A stretch of 64,000 nt of DNA from Acinetobacter ihumii (GCF_900625095.1 NZ_LR130760.1:2371106-2435105), one strand, 5' to 3'. Shown: positions 8,822-17,636, numbered from the stretch's first letter. A program made the numbers and translations. Notes: a model not told the origin generated them from the letters alone.

Positions 8822-8950
8822 ACAAAAAAAAAGACCTATATACCAATATCGGTATATAGGCTTAAAAAGTAGCATTCGCTTAAGGGTTTGGGGCAAATGC
8901 TACTGGCGGTTATGAAACACTAAGATGGAGGTCTTTAGGTTTCAACATCT
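8822..8950 (-). ncRNA. Candidate structured small RNA ending in an intrinsic terminator
   Basis: Read on the minus strand the segment holds, in order, a 6-bp stem (8913-8918/8939-8944), a stem of 11-base arms with one mismatch (8869-8879/8893-8903), and a perfect 10-bp stem CCTATATACC/GGTATATAGG with a six-base loop (8835-8860) that runs straight into nine T. An additional perfect 8-base pair set, AAAGACCT (8830-8837) with AGGTCTTT (8929-8936), could close the whole element or compete with the terminator stem. No minus-strand gene lies upstream that needs this terminator. A TAAAAT just upstream could be a -10, but no good -35 was found. Confidence 0.35.
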
Positions 8951-9319
8951 ATTTTAAGAAGAATGATCATGAATTTCTTGTCTAAAAAAGCAGTTATTTT
9001 TACCTTTTGGTGTAAAATTTATTGATAATAATTAAGTATTTATTATTATTTTTTATAAATTATCTCTTAAAAACAATACAATATTTTGAATTTTCCATCG
9101 TTCTGTTTAAATTAAGATCAATATGATAGTTTTATTTAGAAAAATTAAATAAAAACCAACTGTTTTGCTCTGAATTTTGTTTATTATCTTCTATTTTTTT
9201 CATTTAATAAAAGTTTATTTTAAAATAATAGATTGATTTTAAAAGTTTTAATATCTAAATCAGCTATTGAGTTAAATCCATATGATTTATATGACTTTTG
9301 TTTGTAATGAAAACTTTTT

Positions 9320-9348
9320 TTGCATAAATTGATAAGAAAAACTATACA
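9320..9348 (+). promoter_or_regulatory. Sigma-70-type promoter of the pilus operon
   Basis: TTGCAT (9320-9325) and TATACA (9343-9348) are separated by exactly 17 bp. Transcription from about 9355 would give a leader of roughly 90 bases before the pilin start at 9447. Confidence 0.55.
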
Positions 9349-9367
9349 AAATGGATCAGAATTACAA

Positions 9368-9436
9368 ATGAAAGAAAAGGTGAACCGACTCACATTTCAA
9401 GTGTTTTTATCCAAGTCGGGCGTTTTTAAAAGCTGA
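9368..9436 (+). other. Pilin leader: 22-codon ORF overlapping a terminator-like hairpin
   Basis: The leader contains an ATG-started 22-codon frame (9368-9436) and, within it, CCGACT (9385-9390) pairing with AGTCGG (9414-9419), followed by GCGTTTTT. This has the layout of an attenuator, a small ORF spanning a stem with a T-run just before the pilin ribosome site (GAGGAGA, 9435-9441). The long loop (23 bases) makes it a weak terminator. Whether the small ORF is translated is unknown. Confidence 0.3.
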
Positions 9437-9446
9437 GGAGACGACA

Positions 9447-9989
9447 ATGAAACTGACAAAAAATTTAGTGGCGATGATGGCTGTTGGAATGATGGTTCCA
9501 GTTTTGGCAAACGCAGCGCCAACCGTGACCTTTCAGGGTGAAGTGTCAACCCAAACCTGTCAGGCAGAAGTGAATGGTCAGGAAAATGCGATTGTTTTAC
9601 TCGCAACTGTACCTGAATCAAGCTTAGCTTCTGCGGGTGCAACCGCCGGATTAACTCCATTTACAATCGCTGTAAAAGATTGTGCGACTGCTGGCGCAGA
9701 TACACAGATTAAAACCAAATTTTTAGGTCAATCTGTGACCGCTGGTGGTAATCTAGGAAACGTAGCGGCAACTAACCCAGCGGGCAACGTTGCGATTCAG
9801 TTAACCAGTGATGCTGCTGGTACTACACCAATTACCTTAAACGGGGTAACGTCTGTGCCAGGACTTGTCTTAAAAGCAGGTGAGACCGCTGCAAACCATC
9901 AATTCGGTGCACAATATATTGCTGAAAATGGTGCTGCTACAGCAGGTGCAGTCACAGGTGTGGTTGAATACACCCTAAGCTACCAATAA
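9447..9989 (+). CDS. Major pilin subunit, type 1 fimbrial (FimA-like)
   Basis: The 180-residue protein is a chaperone-usher pilin exported to the periplasm and polymerised by donor-strand exchange. It has a signal peptide ending ANA about residue 23, then the typical VTFQGEVSTQTCQ start. Cys38 and Cys79 form the conserved pilin disulfide, and the C-terminal beta-zipper ends VEYTLSYQ. A strong Shine-Dalgarno precedes the ATG. It is the first gene of the five-gene operon and is separated from the chaperone gene by a stable hairpin, which usually lets the major subunit be made in excess. Confidence 0.93.
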   Translation: MKLTKNLVAMMAVGMMVPVLANAAPTVTFQGEVSTQTCQAEVNGQENAIVLLATVPESSLASAGATAGLTPFTIAVKDCATAGADTQIKTKFLGQSVTAGGNLGNVAATNPAGNVAIQLTSDAAGTTPITLNGVTSVPGLVLKAGETAANHQFGAQYIAENGAATAGAVTGVVEYTLSYQ

Positions 9990-10003
9990 TAAAAGAGTAC
10001 TTT

Positions 10004-10029
10004 ATATCTGCCGCAAGGGCGGCAGATAT
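10004..10029 (+). terminator. Intercistronic hairpin after the pilin gene
   Basis: ATATCTGCCGC and GCGGCAGATAT form a perfect 11-bp stem with an AAGG loop, 15 bp after the pilin stop. It is followed by CTCAATAAAA rather than a T-run. It is therefore more likely an mRNA-stabilising or partial-termination element than a full terminator. Confidence 0.6.
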
Positions 10030-10069
10030 CTCAATAAAATAATAATATCAAAAATAGGTGGAGGACAGT

Positions 10070-10810
10070 ATGAACGCTATATTTAGCCGCATGTCGAAAA
10101 TGCTGATGATCGCCGTAAGTTCTTTTGTGGTGAGTCATTCATTTGCTGGTGTAGTTTTGACAGGCACGCGTGTGATTTTGGCGGATGGTCAAAACGAAAA
10201 AGCCATCAATCTACAGAATAAAGATGTCGCACCTGCTTTGGTGCAAATCTGGCTGGATGAAGGCGATGAAAACTCTACACTTGAGACTGCTCAAGCTCCT
10301 TTTGTGGTAAGCCCTCAAATTTTTCGTATGCAACCCAATGCGGGACAAACGGTACGTGTACGTTTTGTAGGTGCTGATCAGGTCACTCAGGACCGTGAAT
10401 CCTTATATTTTTTAAACTTTTTACAATATCCTGCTGCAAAAAAACAGGATGCGGATCAAAACCGTCTAATGGTGGTGTTTAAAAACCGCGTCAAAGTATT
10501 TTATCGACCTAAAAATTTGGTGGGCAACTCCGCGCAGACACTGGATAAATTGAACTTTAAATTTGATATGCAAACCAAACAGTTGAGTGTCAATAATCCA
10601 ACAGCCTATTACGCCAGTGTGCAAGAGCTACGTTTACTCGCGCCTTCGAAAGATGTGTTGGTTAAGCAAAATGAGATGATAGCACCGTATAGCACCGTCA
10701 GCTGGAGCGTTAAAAGTTCAGACTCTATTCCGAATACGGCTAAGATTAAAATCACGCTGATTAATGATTATGGTGCAAGTGCCATTCGTGAAGCGTCTCT
10801 TAGCCCCTAA
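10070..10810 (+). CDS. Periplasmic pilus assembly chaperone (FimC/PapD family)
   Basis: The 246-residue chaperone has a signal peptide ending SFA at residue 26, then GVVLTGTRVIL with Arg34 as the conserved subunit-anchoring arginine, and the second anchor Lys in KNRVKVFYRPKNL. ESLYFLNFLQYP is the PapD-family signature in strands F/G. It caps pilin subunits in the periplasm and hands them to the usher. The ATG at 10070 follows GGAGG; a GTG four codons upstream lies inside that ribosome site and was rejected. Confidence 0.93.
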   Translation: MNAIFSRMSKMLMIAVSSFVVSHSFAGVVLTGTRVILADGQNEKAINLQNKDVAPALVQIWLDEGDENSTLETAQAPFVVSPQIFRMQPNAGQTVRVRFVGADQVTQDRESLYFLNFLQYPAAKKQDADQNRLMVVFKNRVKVFYRPKNLVGNSAQTLDKLNFKFDMQTKQLSVNNPTAYYASVQELRLLAPSKDVLVKQNEMIAPYSTVSWSVKSSDSIPNTAKIKITLINDYGASAIREASLSP

Positions 10811-10827
10811 TTGAGGGAGGATGTCGT

Positions 10828-13443
10828 ATGCGTAATCACCATCGTTTTAATTCCTCCCTGATCCTCTCGATTTGTCTGCTCAGTGGCACGATGATCACAC
10901 AACTCTATGCCGCAGAGGATACCTCTTCTACAAATCATGCAGATGAATATTATTTTGATCGTGCATTATTTCGGGGGCAATCCATTCAGCAAGCGGGACT
11001 CATGCAACGCTTGAGCCAAAAGCAGGTGGTATTGGCTGGGAAATATAAAGTCGATGTCTATGTCAATGGTCGCTTTATTGAACGTATGCAGCTTGAATTT
11101 AAAGAGACAGCAGATGATGTTCAGCCCTGTTTTAACGCAGCCATGCTCAAAAGCCTCGGTCTTGTCGATCGTTCTATCCCAAATACAGCACAGTCAACTC
11201 TTGAGAAGCAATGTGTCTACTTAAGCGAGCAGGTGAAAGGTAGTCAGTCTCAGTTGGATTTTAGTCAGTTGCGTTTGAATTTAACCATTCCACAAAGTGA
11301 ATTACGTTTTGTGCCACGAGGTTATGTTGATCCGTCACAGTGGAATGCAGGAAGTAGTATTGGTTTTGTCAACTATATTGCCAATTACTACTACAATTCT
11401 TATCGCATAGATTTAGGAAGATTTAATCAGGACGCTGCTTATTTATCCTTAACGGGTGGTATTAATTTTGGCAAATGGCAATATCGGCAACAATCTAGCA
11501 TAAGTTATGACAAAGGACGTGGCACAGACTGGAATAACATCCGCAGTTATGTGGTACGCGCCTTACCTGCAATTCGTGGTCAAGCGACCTTTGGACAGGT
11601 CTATAGCTCTGGACAGTTTTTCTCAGGTCTTAGTTTTACGGGTTTAAATATTAGTTCAGATGATCGTATGTTACCCGAATCAGTACGTGGTTATGCTCCT
11701 GTCGTACAAGGGGTGGCCAAAACCAATGCCAAAGTGTCGGTGCAACAAAATGGTCGAGAAATTTACCAGACCTCTGTTGCTCCTGGTAGCTTTAAAATTA
11801 CTGACTTATATCCGACCAACTATAATGGTGATTTGACCGTTATCGTATACGAAGCTGACGGTAGCATGAGTCAGTTTAGAGTGCCTTTTTCGGCTGTTCC
11901 CGAATCATTACGGATGGGATCATATCGTTATAATTTTGATATTGGTCGTAGTCGTGACATTGGAGAAGATACTTATTTTTCCAATGTGACCTATCAGCGT
12001 GGTTTGAGCAATGCAGTCACCCTGAATAGCGGTTTGCGTATAGCCGATGGTTATCAGGCGGCGTTATTGGGTGGCAACTATACCTCTTTTCTTGGGGCTT
12101 TTGGTAGCAATCTGACTTATTCACATGCAGATCTTGATGAGTTAGGAAGTACGGACGGCTGGCTGGCGAGTTTGACCTACAGTAAAACCATTCAGCCGAC
12201 CAATACCAATATTGCATTGGCTGGATATCGTTATTCTACCGAAGGTTACCGGGATTTAGGGGATGTGATTGGTTTACGTTATGCCTTGAACAATGGTGAG
12301 ACATGGCAATCTTCGAGTTATTTACAGCGTTCGAGAGTCGAGCTCACCCTTAATCAGAGTCTAGGTGATTACGGCATACTTTTTATTTCAGGTTCAACTC
12401 AGGATTATCGTGATGGTCGTGATCGTGATGTGCAAACCCAGATTGGCTATAACAAAGCCTTTAAAAATGGCGTCTCAATGAATCTGTCTCTGATTCGTCA
12501 GGAAAACTCCTATTATCAACTGGCAGATTCGTCAAATAATCCTGTGATTTCACCCGATCCGCTACAGGATAAAAAGAAAGATACCACACTAAGTTTGTCT
12601 CTGAACCTGCCATTAGGTGGACAAAATAAGACACGACCGCCCTATCTGGGTGTGTCTTATTCACATAGCTCTGATCAATCTGACTTTTATCAGGCTATGC
12701 TGTCTGGCACCTTAAGTAAAGATCAGTCGTTTAACTATGCTGTTGGTGTAAGTCATGATCAAGATATGAATAACACCACTTGGAATGGCAATTTAAATAA
12801 ACGCTTTTCAAATCTGACCGCGGGTTTAAGTGCATCTACAGGTGAGGATTTCTGGCAAGCCTCAGCCAACGCACAGGGTGCTATCGCGATTCACAGTGGT
12901 GGAATCACCTTTGGACCATACTTGGGTGAAACTTTTGCATTGGTTGAGGCAAAAGGAGCAGAAGGTGCCAAAGTCTTTAATGGACAAGGTTCAAGTATTA
13001 ACAAGTCAGGCTATGCATTGGTTCCCGCTATTACAGCTTATCGTTACAACACGATTAGTCTTGATCCGCAGGGCATTTCTGAACAAGTTGAGATCGAGAG
13101 TAGCGAGCAACAAATTGCGCCATACGCAGGTGCAGCGGTAAAAATCAAATTTAAAACCCGCACAGGTTACCCATTACTGGTACAGGCACGACTGGATAAT
13201 GCTGAAAAAGATTATGTTCCGCTTGGTTCAGAAGTCCTGGATGAACAAGGCAATGTGATTGGGATGGTCGGTCAAAGTGGACAAATGTATGTTCGTGCAG
13301 AACAACGTCAAGGTGCATTAATTGTACGTTGGGGTGAGCAAAATGATCAGCATTGTCGTGTTCAATATCATATTGATGATCAGGCCATTCAACAAACTCT
13401 GATTCGTTTTGAACAAAGCTGTCAAATGGAGCAAGTAAAATGA
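10828..13443 (+). CDS. Outer-membrane fimbrial usher (FimD/PapC family)
   Basis: The 871-residue usher secretes and assembles the pilus. It starts with a signal peptide (to about residue 28), followed by the N-terminal chaperone-binding domain (DEYYFDRALFRGQ). Next come a 24-strand barrel with the plug (VRGYAPVVQGVAKTNAKVSVQQNGREIYQ, then PGSFKITDLYPTNYNGDLTV), and the C-terminal domains with a Cys pair in WGEQNDQHCRVQY and FEQSCQ. Length is normal. The stop overlaps the next start by 4 bp (ATGA), so adhesin translation is coupled. Confidence 0.96.
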   Translation: MRNHHRFNSSLILSICLLSGTMITQLYAAEDTSSTNHADEYYFDRALFRGQSIQQAGLMQRLSQKQVVLAGKYKVDVYVNGRFIERMQLEFKETADDVQPCFNAAMLKSLGLVDRSIPNTAQSTLEKQCVYLSEQVKGSQSQLDFSQLRLNLTIPQSELRFVPRGYVDPSQWNAGSSIGFVNYIANYYYNSYRIDLGRFNQDAAYLSLTGGINFGKWQYRQQSSISYDKGRGTDWNNIRSYVVRALPAIRGQATFGQVYSSGQFFSGLSFTGLNISSDDRMLPESVRGYAPVVQGVAKTNAKVSVQQNGREIYQTSVAPGSFKITDLYPTNYNGDLTVIVYEADGSMSQFRVPFSAVPESLRMGSYRYNFDIGRSRDIGEDTYFSNVTYQRGLSNAVTLNSGLRIADGYQAALLGGNYTSFLGAFGSNLTYSHADLDELGSTDGWLASLTYSKTIQPTNTNIALAGYRYSTEGYRDLGDVIGLRYALNNGETWQSSSYLQRSRVELTLNQSLGDYGILFISGSTQDYRDGRDRDVQTQIGYNKAFKNGVSMNLSLIRQENSYYQLADSSNNPVISPDPLQDKKKDTTLSLSLNLPLGGQNKTRPPYLGVSYSHSSDQSDFYQAMLSGTLSKDQSFNYAVGVSHDQDMNNTTWNGNLNKRFSNLTAGLSASTGEDFWQASANAQGAIAIHSGGITFGPYLGETFALVEAKGAEGAKVFNGQGSSINKSGYALVPAITAYRYNTISLDPQGISEQVEIESSEQQIAPYAGAAVKIKFKTRTGYPLLVQARLDNAEKDYVPLGSEVLDEQGNVIGMVGQSGQMYVRAEQRQGALIVRWGEQNDQHCRVQYHIDDQAIQQTLIRFEQSCQMEQVK

Positions 13444-14729
13444 AAAAACTAAAATTTTGGCTACTTCAAATACTTATTGTCATCATGAGCTATTCAAGCG
13501 TGAACACTTTTGCTGCATGCCGCAGTACAGGTGTGAGTCAAACCGAAGATGGACGTACTGCACCGATTCGCTTTGGTACAGTAAATTTAACCAGTACCTA
13601 TTTACAGCCTGTTGGTACCTTGCTTGCGAAAACAATCGTTCCCCCAACCGATTACACTTATGGAGGGGCGACAGCGACCAGTGTATTGTGGGAGTGTGAT
13701 GCTGCGGACTTACCGAACATTCAATTTCTGGTGGCCACGAATGGTGATGACCGTGTGGGTGGCTATTGGGATTTAGGTGCACAGGATGGTTTATCAGATG
13801 TTTACGCCACCTTTTTTCGTTATATCGGCATAAAACAAACCATGGATGGAGTGGTTTTGACCCGTTATTGGAAGTCACTTCCTGTGCGAAATTATGTGAC
13901 TGTGGGTAATAAAATCCAGATTCGGCTACAGGATTTACCCACCTTATATGCTGAACTGTATCGGATTAGCCAGATCCCGAGTGCAGGATTAAATAACTAT
14001 TGTGGTGCTGGAAGTAGCGGAACCATTGCGACAGGCCCATATAGCTGTACTCAGCCTAATGCCTATATTCAACTCAAAGGCCCGGGTCTTACCAGTGATA
14101 ATGTAGGGCAGGATTCTGCGACTAACTATCTATTCTGGGGAGTGGATAACGGTTTTGGTTATGGGATGCGTCTAGGAAACCAACTCTGGAATGAGCCGAC
14201 CTGTGTGGCACGCAATGCAACGCCATTGGTTCTGTTCAACACCATGACGGTAGAGGCTTTAAATCAGGGTCAATCGACTCAGGCACAATTTAATGTCTCG
14301 ATTGAATGTTCGAATCAGGCGGTGTCTGGAACGGCCAGTAAACAGACTGCCATCGGGATACAGGCATCTGAAGGGGCTTATACGGCAGCCAAGCAACTGG
14401 GACTGGTCAATGCAGAAAATGGCGTTAAAGCGTTGCTTTCAGATCAGTATGGTAGCAATGGCATTGCCAAAGGAGTGGGAATTTTCCTACGCAATAGCAC
14501 CACTGGAACGGATATGAATTTTGTTGGTCAGCCAAGTTTGCCGGGAACAGGGGCTAGCAATGCGGGTTGGTATCCGTATAAAGACGGTGCGATTGCCAAC
14601 GGTTCGGTTCAGGCAGGTTATACCCAGTATTTGCAAAACTATACTGCCATCCTAAAAAAACTGGATGGACAAACCGTAGAAGCTGGCAAAGTCTATGCCA
14701 CTGCATATGTGTTAGTGAAGGTACAATAA
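13440..14729 (+). CDS. Two-domain fimbrial tip adhesin (FimH-like)
   Basis: The 429-residue protein is more than twice the length of the pilin and begins with a signal peptide ending in TFA before ACRSTG. A long N-terminal receptor-binding region, with Cys residues near 86, 188 and 202, is followed by a C-terminal pilin-like domain (TCVARNATPLVLFNTMTVEAL, SIECSNQ) that ends VYATAYVLVKVQ. This is the layout of tip adhesins. The receptor cannot be inferred. It overlaps the usher by 4 bp and the following chaperone by 1 bp (TAATG). Confidence 0.85.
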   Translation: MKKLKFWLLQILIVIMSYSSVNTFAACRSTGVSQTEDGRTAPIRFGTVNLTSTYLQPVGTLLAKTIVPPTDYTYGGATATSVLWECDAADLPNIQFLVATNGDDRVGGYWDLGAQDGLSDVYATFFRYIGIKQTMDGVVLTRYWKSLPVRNYVTVGNKIQIRLQDLPTLYAELYRISQIPSAGLNNYCGAGSSGTIATGPYSCTQPNAYIQLKGPGLTSDNVGQDSATNYLFWGVDNGFGYGMRLGNQLWNEPTCVARNATPLVLFNTMTVEALNQGQSTQAQFNVSIECSNQAVSGTASKQTAIGIQASEGAYTAAKQLGLVNAENGVKALLSDQYGSNGIAKGVGIFLRNSTTGTDMNFVGQPSLPGTGASNAGWYPYKDGAIANGSVQAGYTQYLQNYTAILKKLDGQTVEAGKVYATAYVLVKVQ

Positions 14730-15469
14730 TGAAAAGACACCTGGTGTTAATGACTTTTATCAGTATTGCCTGTTCACTGCCAGTTCAGGCCGGTATTTTG
14801 GCTCAAAAAACACGGCTCGTGTTTACCGAAGGGCAGCGAGAGGGCAGTTTAATGTTGGCCAATACCAATGATTATGCTGTTGTCTTGCAAACGTGGGTGG
14901 ATCAAGGTGAAGGAAATCCAGATCGACCAGCCATTCCTTTTATGACCTTGCCTCCCATTTCGAAAATGGCAGCACATGGCATTCAAAGTTTGCGCGTAAT
15001 TTACAATGGTCAACGCTTGCCAAAAGATCGAGAGTCCGTGTATTGGCTGAATTTGTATGAAATACCAGCCGTTCAACAGCCAACACAAAAAGATGCATAC
15101 TTGAGTCTGGCGATGAATACGCAACTCAAAGTTTTTTATCGGCCCAAACAGCTCAAAAATATTGATCTAAATGATATTGCCAAGCAGTTAACATTTTCTT
15201 TGCATTCACAAGCGGGGCAGTGGATCGTGGTATGCGATAATCCAACGCCTTATCACGCCTCAATGATTCAACTGCAATTGAGCAATTCACAGCAATCTAT
15301 TCAGGCAAATAGCGAAACTGACATGATGAGTTATCCCAAATCTCAACGTCAGTACGTATTTAATGGCACGCTGGCACAGGCCGCCAAATATCAACTTCAT
15401 TTTAGTTTAATTGATGATCTAGGGAATCAGCATGATTTTCAAAAAGATATTGTGTTGATTCAACCCTAA
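14729..15469 (+). CDS. Second periplasmic pilus chaperone (FimC/PapD family)
   Basis: The 246-residue protein has a signal peptide ending VQA about residue 21, then GILAQKTRLVF with the anchoring Arg, DRESVYWLNLYEIP as the family signature and LKVFYRPKQL with the second anchor Lys. It is clearly distinct in sequence from the chaperone at 10070. Its position directly after the adhesin, with a 1-bp overlap, suggests it may serve that protein specifically; this is inference. It is the last gene of the operon. Confidence 0.92.
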   Translation: MKRHLVLMTFISIACSLPVQAGILAQKTRLVFTEGQREGSLMLANTNDYAVVLQTWVDQGEGNPDRPAIPFMTLPPISKMAAHGIQSLRVIYNGQRLPKDRESVYWLNLYEIPAVQQPTQKDAYLSLAMNTQLKVFYRPKQLKNIDLNDIAKQLTFSLHSQAGQWIVVCDNPTPYHASMIQLQLSNSQQSIQANSETDMMSYPKSQRQYVFNGTLAQAAKYQLHFSLIDDLGNQHDFQKDIVLIQP

Positions 15470-15484
15470 TTTGTATTTTTTTAT

Positions 15485-15501
15485 CCTCTGACTTTCAGAG
15501 G
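15485..15501. terminator. Short stem-loop after the pilus operon
   Basis: CCTCTGA and TCAGAGG form a 7-bp stem with a CTT loop 16 bp past the operon's last stop codon. No T-run follows, so it is only a weak terminator candidate. Confidence 0.4.
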
Positions 15502-15552
15502 AAAACTCTCCTGAAAATCGCGTTATCATGACGCTTATGTTGGAATGCAGCG

Positions 15553-16596
15553 ATGCAAAAAACTTTTTATCACATTAAATCAGTTAATGCGAATTTACTG
15601 CAATTACTGATGCTGTTCTGTGAGCAGCATGGCTTAAATTTACCACCCCATGTCCACCAATATACGGTCAATGAACGGGTTCCCTTTGCTGAATGGCGCG
15701 CTTTGCTAGATGATATCGAGCAGCAATATCCTGTGCCTGCACTGGGCTTAAAAATTGCGAATCTGGTACAACCCCAACATATGGGTATTTTAGGTTATAT
15801 CGGATTATCCTGTAATAATCTGGCAGAAGCCTTGAGCTTCTTTTTGAAATACCAACGATTAAGTTATGATTTTATGGATGTTTCAGTGACATGCCAGCAG
15901 GATGAGCTGATCATTAGCTGGTCGTTTGATCCGTATTTTAAAGCAGGTGCTTTAGCGGATGAAACCATGATTGCGATTTTTTATAACTTGACCAATCAAT
16001 TGGTTTATCCAGAAAAGATTGGACTGAATCGGGTCGATTTCGTTTCTGCGACGCCTAAAAATCCGCAGCTTTATGAACAATATTTTAATTGTCCTGTAGA
16101 GTTTAATCATAATAAAACCAACATGTATTTTTCGTTAAGTAATTTAAATTTATCGGTCTCCCAAGCTGATCCTGTCTTGAATCAGATTTTAAACCAGCAG
16201 GCTGCCAGTCTGATACAGGAATTGCCAGAATGTAATTCCTTTGACGAGGCCGTGCAGCGCACAATCATTCATGCGGTACATCAAGGCAAAATCTCAATTG
16301 AGTCTGTCGCGCAGCAATTAGGCTATACCTCACGTATGCTGCAATATAAATTAAAGCAGCAGGGTTATACCTTTAAGCAACGCTTGAATCAGGTACGTAA
16401 AGACCTCGCGGTCAGTTATCTTGCCGATCAGAGTTTAAGTATTCTGGAAATTTCCTTATTGTTGTCTTATCAAGAACAGACCTCTTTTAACCGGTCTTTT
16501 AAAAGCTGGACAGGATTAAGCCCATTACAGTATAGACGGCAAATCATAGAGGGCTTTATGGAAGAAGATCATGAACTTTGGAATATCATGGTTTAA
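15553..16596 (+). CDS. AraC-family regulator with OruR/ToxR-type N-terminal domain (copy 1)
   Basis: This 347-residue protein has a large N-terminal ligand-sensing domain of the Arabinose_bd type (residues about 20-205, with MGILGYIGLSCNNLAEAL and YFNCPVEFNHNKT). A C-terminal AraC helix-turn-helix pair follows, with LGYTSRMLQYKLKQQGYTF, then ISLLLSYQEQTSFNRSFKSWTGLSPLQYRR. It should bind DNA as a ligand-responsive activator. It lies downstream of the pilus operon on the same strand and converges with a paralogue of exactly the same length. Its target is unknown; the pilus operon is one candidate. Confidence 0.92.
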   Translation: MQKTFYHIKSVNANLLQLLMLFCEQHGLNLPPHVHQYTVNERVPFAEWRALLDDIEQQYPVPALGLKIANLVQPQHMGILGYIGLSCNNLAEALSFFLKYQRLSYDFMDVSVTCQQDELIISWSFDPYFKAGALADETMIAIFYNLTNQLVYPEKIGLNRVDFVSATPKNPQLYEQYFNCPVEFNHNKTNMYFSLSNLNLSVSQADPVLNQILNQQAASLIQELPECNSFDEAVQRTIIHAVHQGKISIESVAQQLGYTSRMLQYKLKQQGYTFKQRLNQVRKDLAVSYLADQSLSILEISLLLSYQEQTSFNRSFKSWTGLSPLQYRRQIIEGFMEEDHELWNIMV

Positions 16597-17636
16597 ATCT
16601 GAAAAGCCAGTTCCTCCTGCGGCATTTGATGTTCATGTCGCCATTGTAACGGACTCATACCCGTCCATGCCTTAAATGCACGATTGAAAGATGTCTGCTC
16701 ACGGTATGCCAGTAATGCAGAAATTTCATTAATGCTTAACGATTCGTCTTCCAGATATTGTATAGCAAGCGTTTTTCTAATTTTGTTGAGCTTATCGGAA
16801 AATGTGGTTCCATTGAGTTTAAGTCGATATTGTAGTAATCGTGGGGAGAGTCCCATTTGATTGGCAACATATTGAATATCAGTTCTATTTTTCTGTATTG
16901 CAGCAACAATGTTACGATAAATTAACTCATTAAATGAAATTTCATTGGGATACTTTCTGAGCAGATAATTGGCATTTTTTTCCAAAATACGTTTTAAGAC
17001 TTGATCTGAATCGGTATGGATGTGCAAATTAAGCATATTGTGAGCATAAGATACTTTATTAAGCGCACATTCAAAAATGACAGGACAGTTGAAAAAACGT
17101 TCATGATAAGAGATCAGGGACGGGGCAGGTGAACTAAATTCCATTCTTTTGGCATGAAAAACTTGTGGATAAACCAAGGAATTTATAAAGGTCATCATCA
17201 TGGAAAAGGCGACATCATTGGCAAATCGTGCTTCCTTGACAAACTGACCTGCTTGAACAAAAGTGGGGCTTTTCCAGATAAAAGTAAACTCAGTGCCGTT
17301 ATCATCAATATTGACTTGAGAAATATGATACCAAATCCGTTGATAACGCTGAAATAAAGCAATAACTTCTCCTGATGTTTCACAGTTCATGGATAAATAC
17401 GCCACAATACCAATATCTGAAGGCTCACAAAGTTTGCCGATTTCAATGCCTAAATCATCTTTTTGATAATATTGACTTAAATAATTTAAGATACGATACC
17501 ATTCAATCAGTGGCAGTCGCTCATCCACATCATATGTCCGGCTGATTGGAGACGGAATAGCATGTAAATGGCAAAATTTTTGGACTAAATTGGCCAGACC
17601 ACTACTGACTCCCCGTGTATTCAGTAAAGTATGCAC
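16593..17636 (-). CDS. AraC-family regulator, paralogue of its convergent neighbour (copy 2)
   Basis: From the GTG at 17636 this is also 347 residues and matches copy 1 in layout: sensing domain with GIVAYLSMNCETSGEV and FFNCPVIFECALNK, then the AraC DNA-binding domain with MGLSPRLLQYRLKLNGTTF and ISALLAYREQTSFNRAFKAWTGMSPLQWRH. A TTG five codons upstream (17651) is possible. The GTG is preferred because GGAG lies 5 bp before it and it gives equal length to copy 1. The stop codons of the two genes overlap by 4 bp. Confidence 0.9.
   Translation of the reverse strand: MHTLLNTRGVSSGLANLVQKFCHLHAIPSPISRTYDVDERLPLIEWYRILNYLSQYYQKDDLGIEIGKLCEPSDIGIVAYLSMNCETSGEVIALFQRYQRIWYHISQVNIDDNGTEFTFIWKSPTFVQAGQFVKEARFANDVAFSMMMTFINSLVYPQVFHAKRMEFSSPAPSLISYHERFFNCPVIFECALNKVSYAHNMLNLHIHTDSDQVLKRILEKNANYLLRKYPNEISFNELIYRNIVAAIQKNRTDIQYVANQMGLSPRLLQYRLKLNGTTFSDKLNKIRKTLAIQYLEDESLSINEISALLAYREQTSFNRAFKAWTGMSPLQWRHEHQMPQEELAFQI

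Larger units (their letters stand above)
8678..9446. other. Long AT-rich spacer upstream of the pilus operon
   Basis: About 770 bp without a convincing protein gene. The left part (8822-8950) contains several hairpins described separately. The middle (about 8950-9300) is very AT-rich with A and T tracts, the kind of DNA bound by H-NS or IHF; this is inference. The right end holds the promoter and leader of the pilus operon. Confidence 0.6.

Noticed and set aside
16593-16596. Frameshift joining the two AraC genes
   Set aside because: The genes are on opposite strands, and each has a complete AraC DNA-binding domain and stop codon; the overlap is a genuine convergent end.
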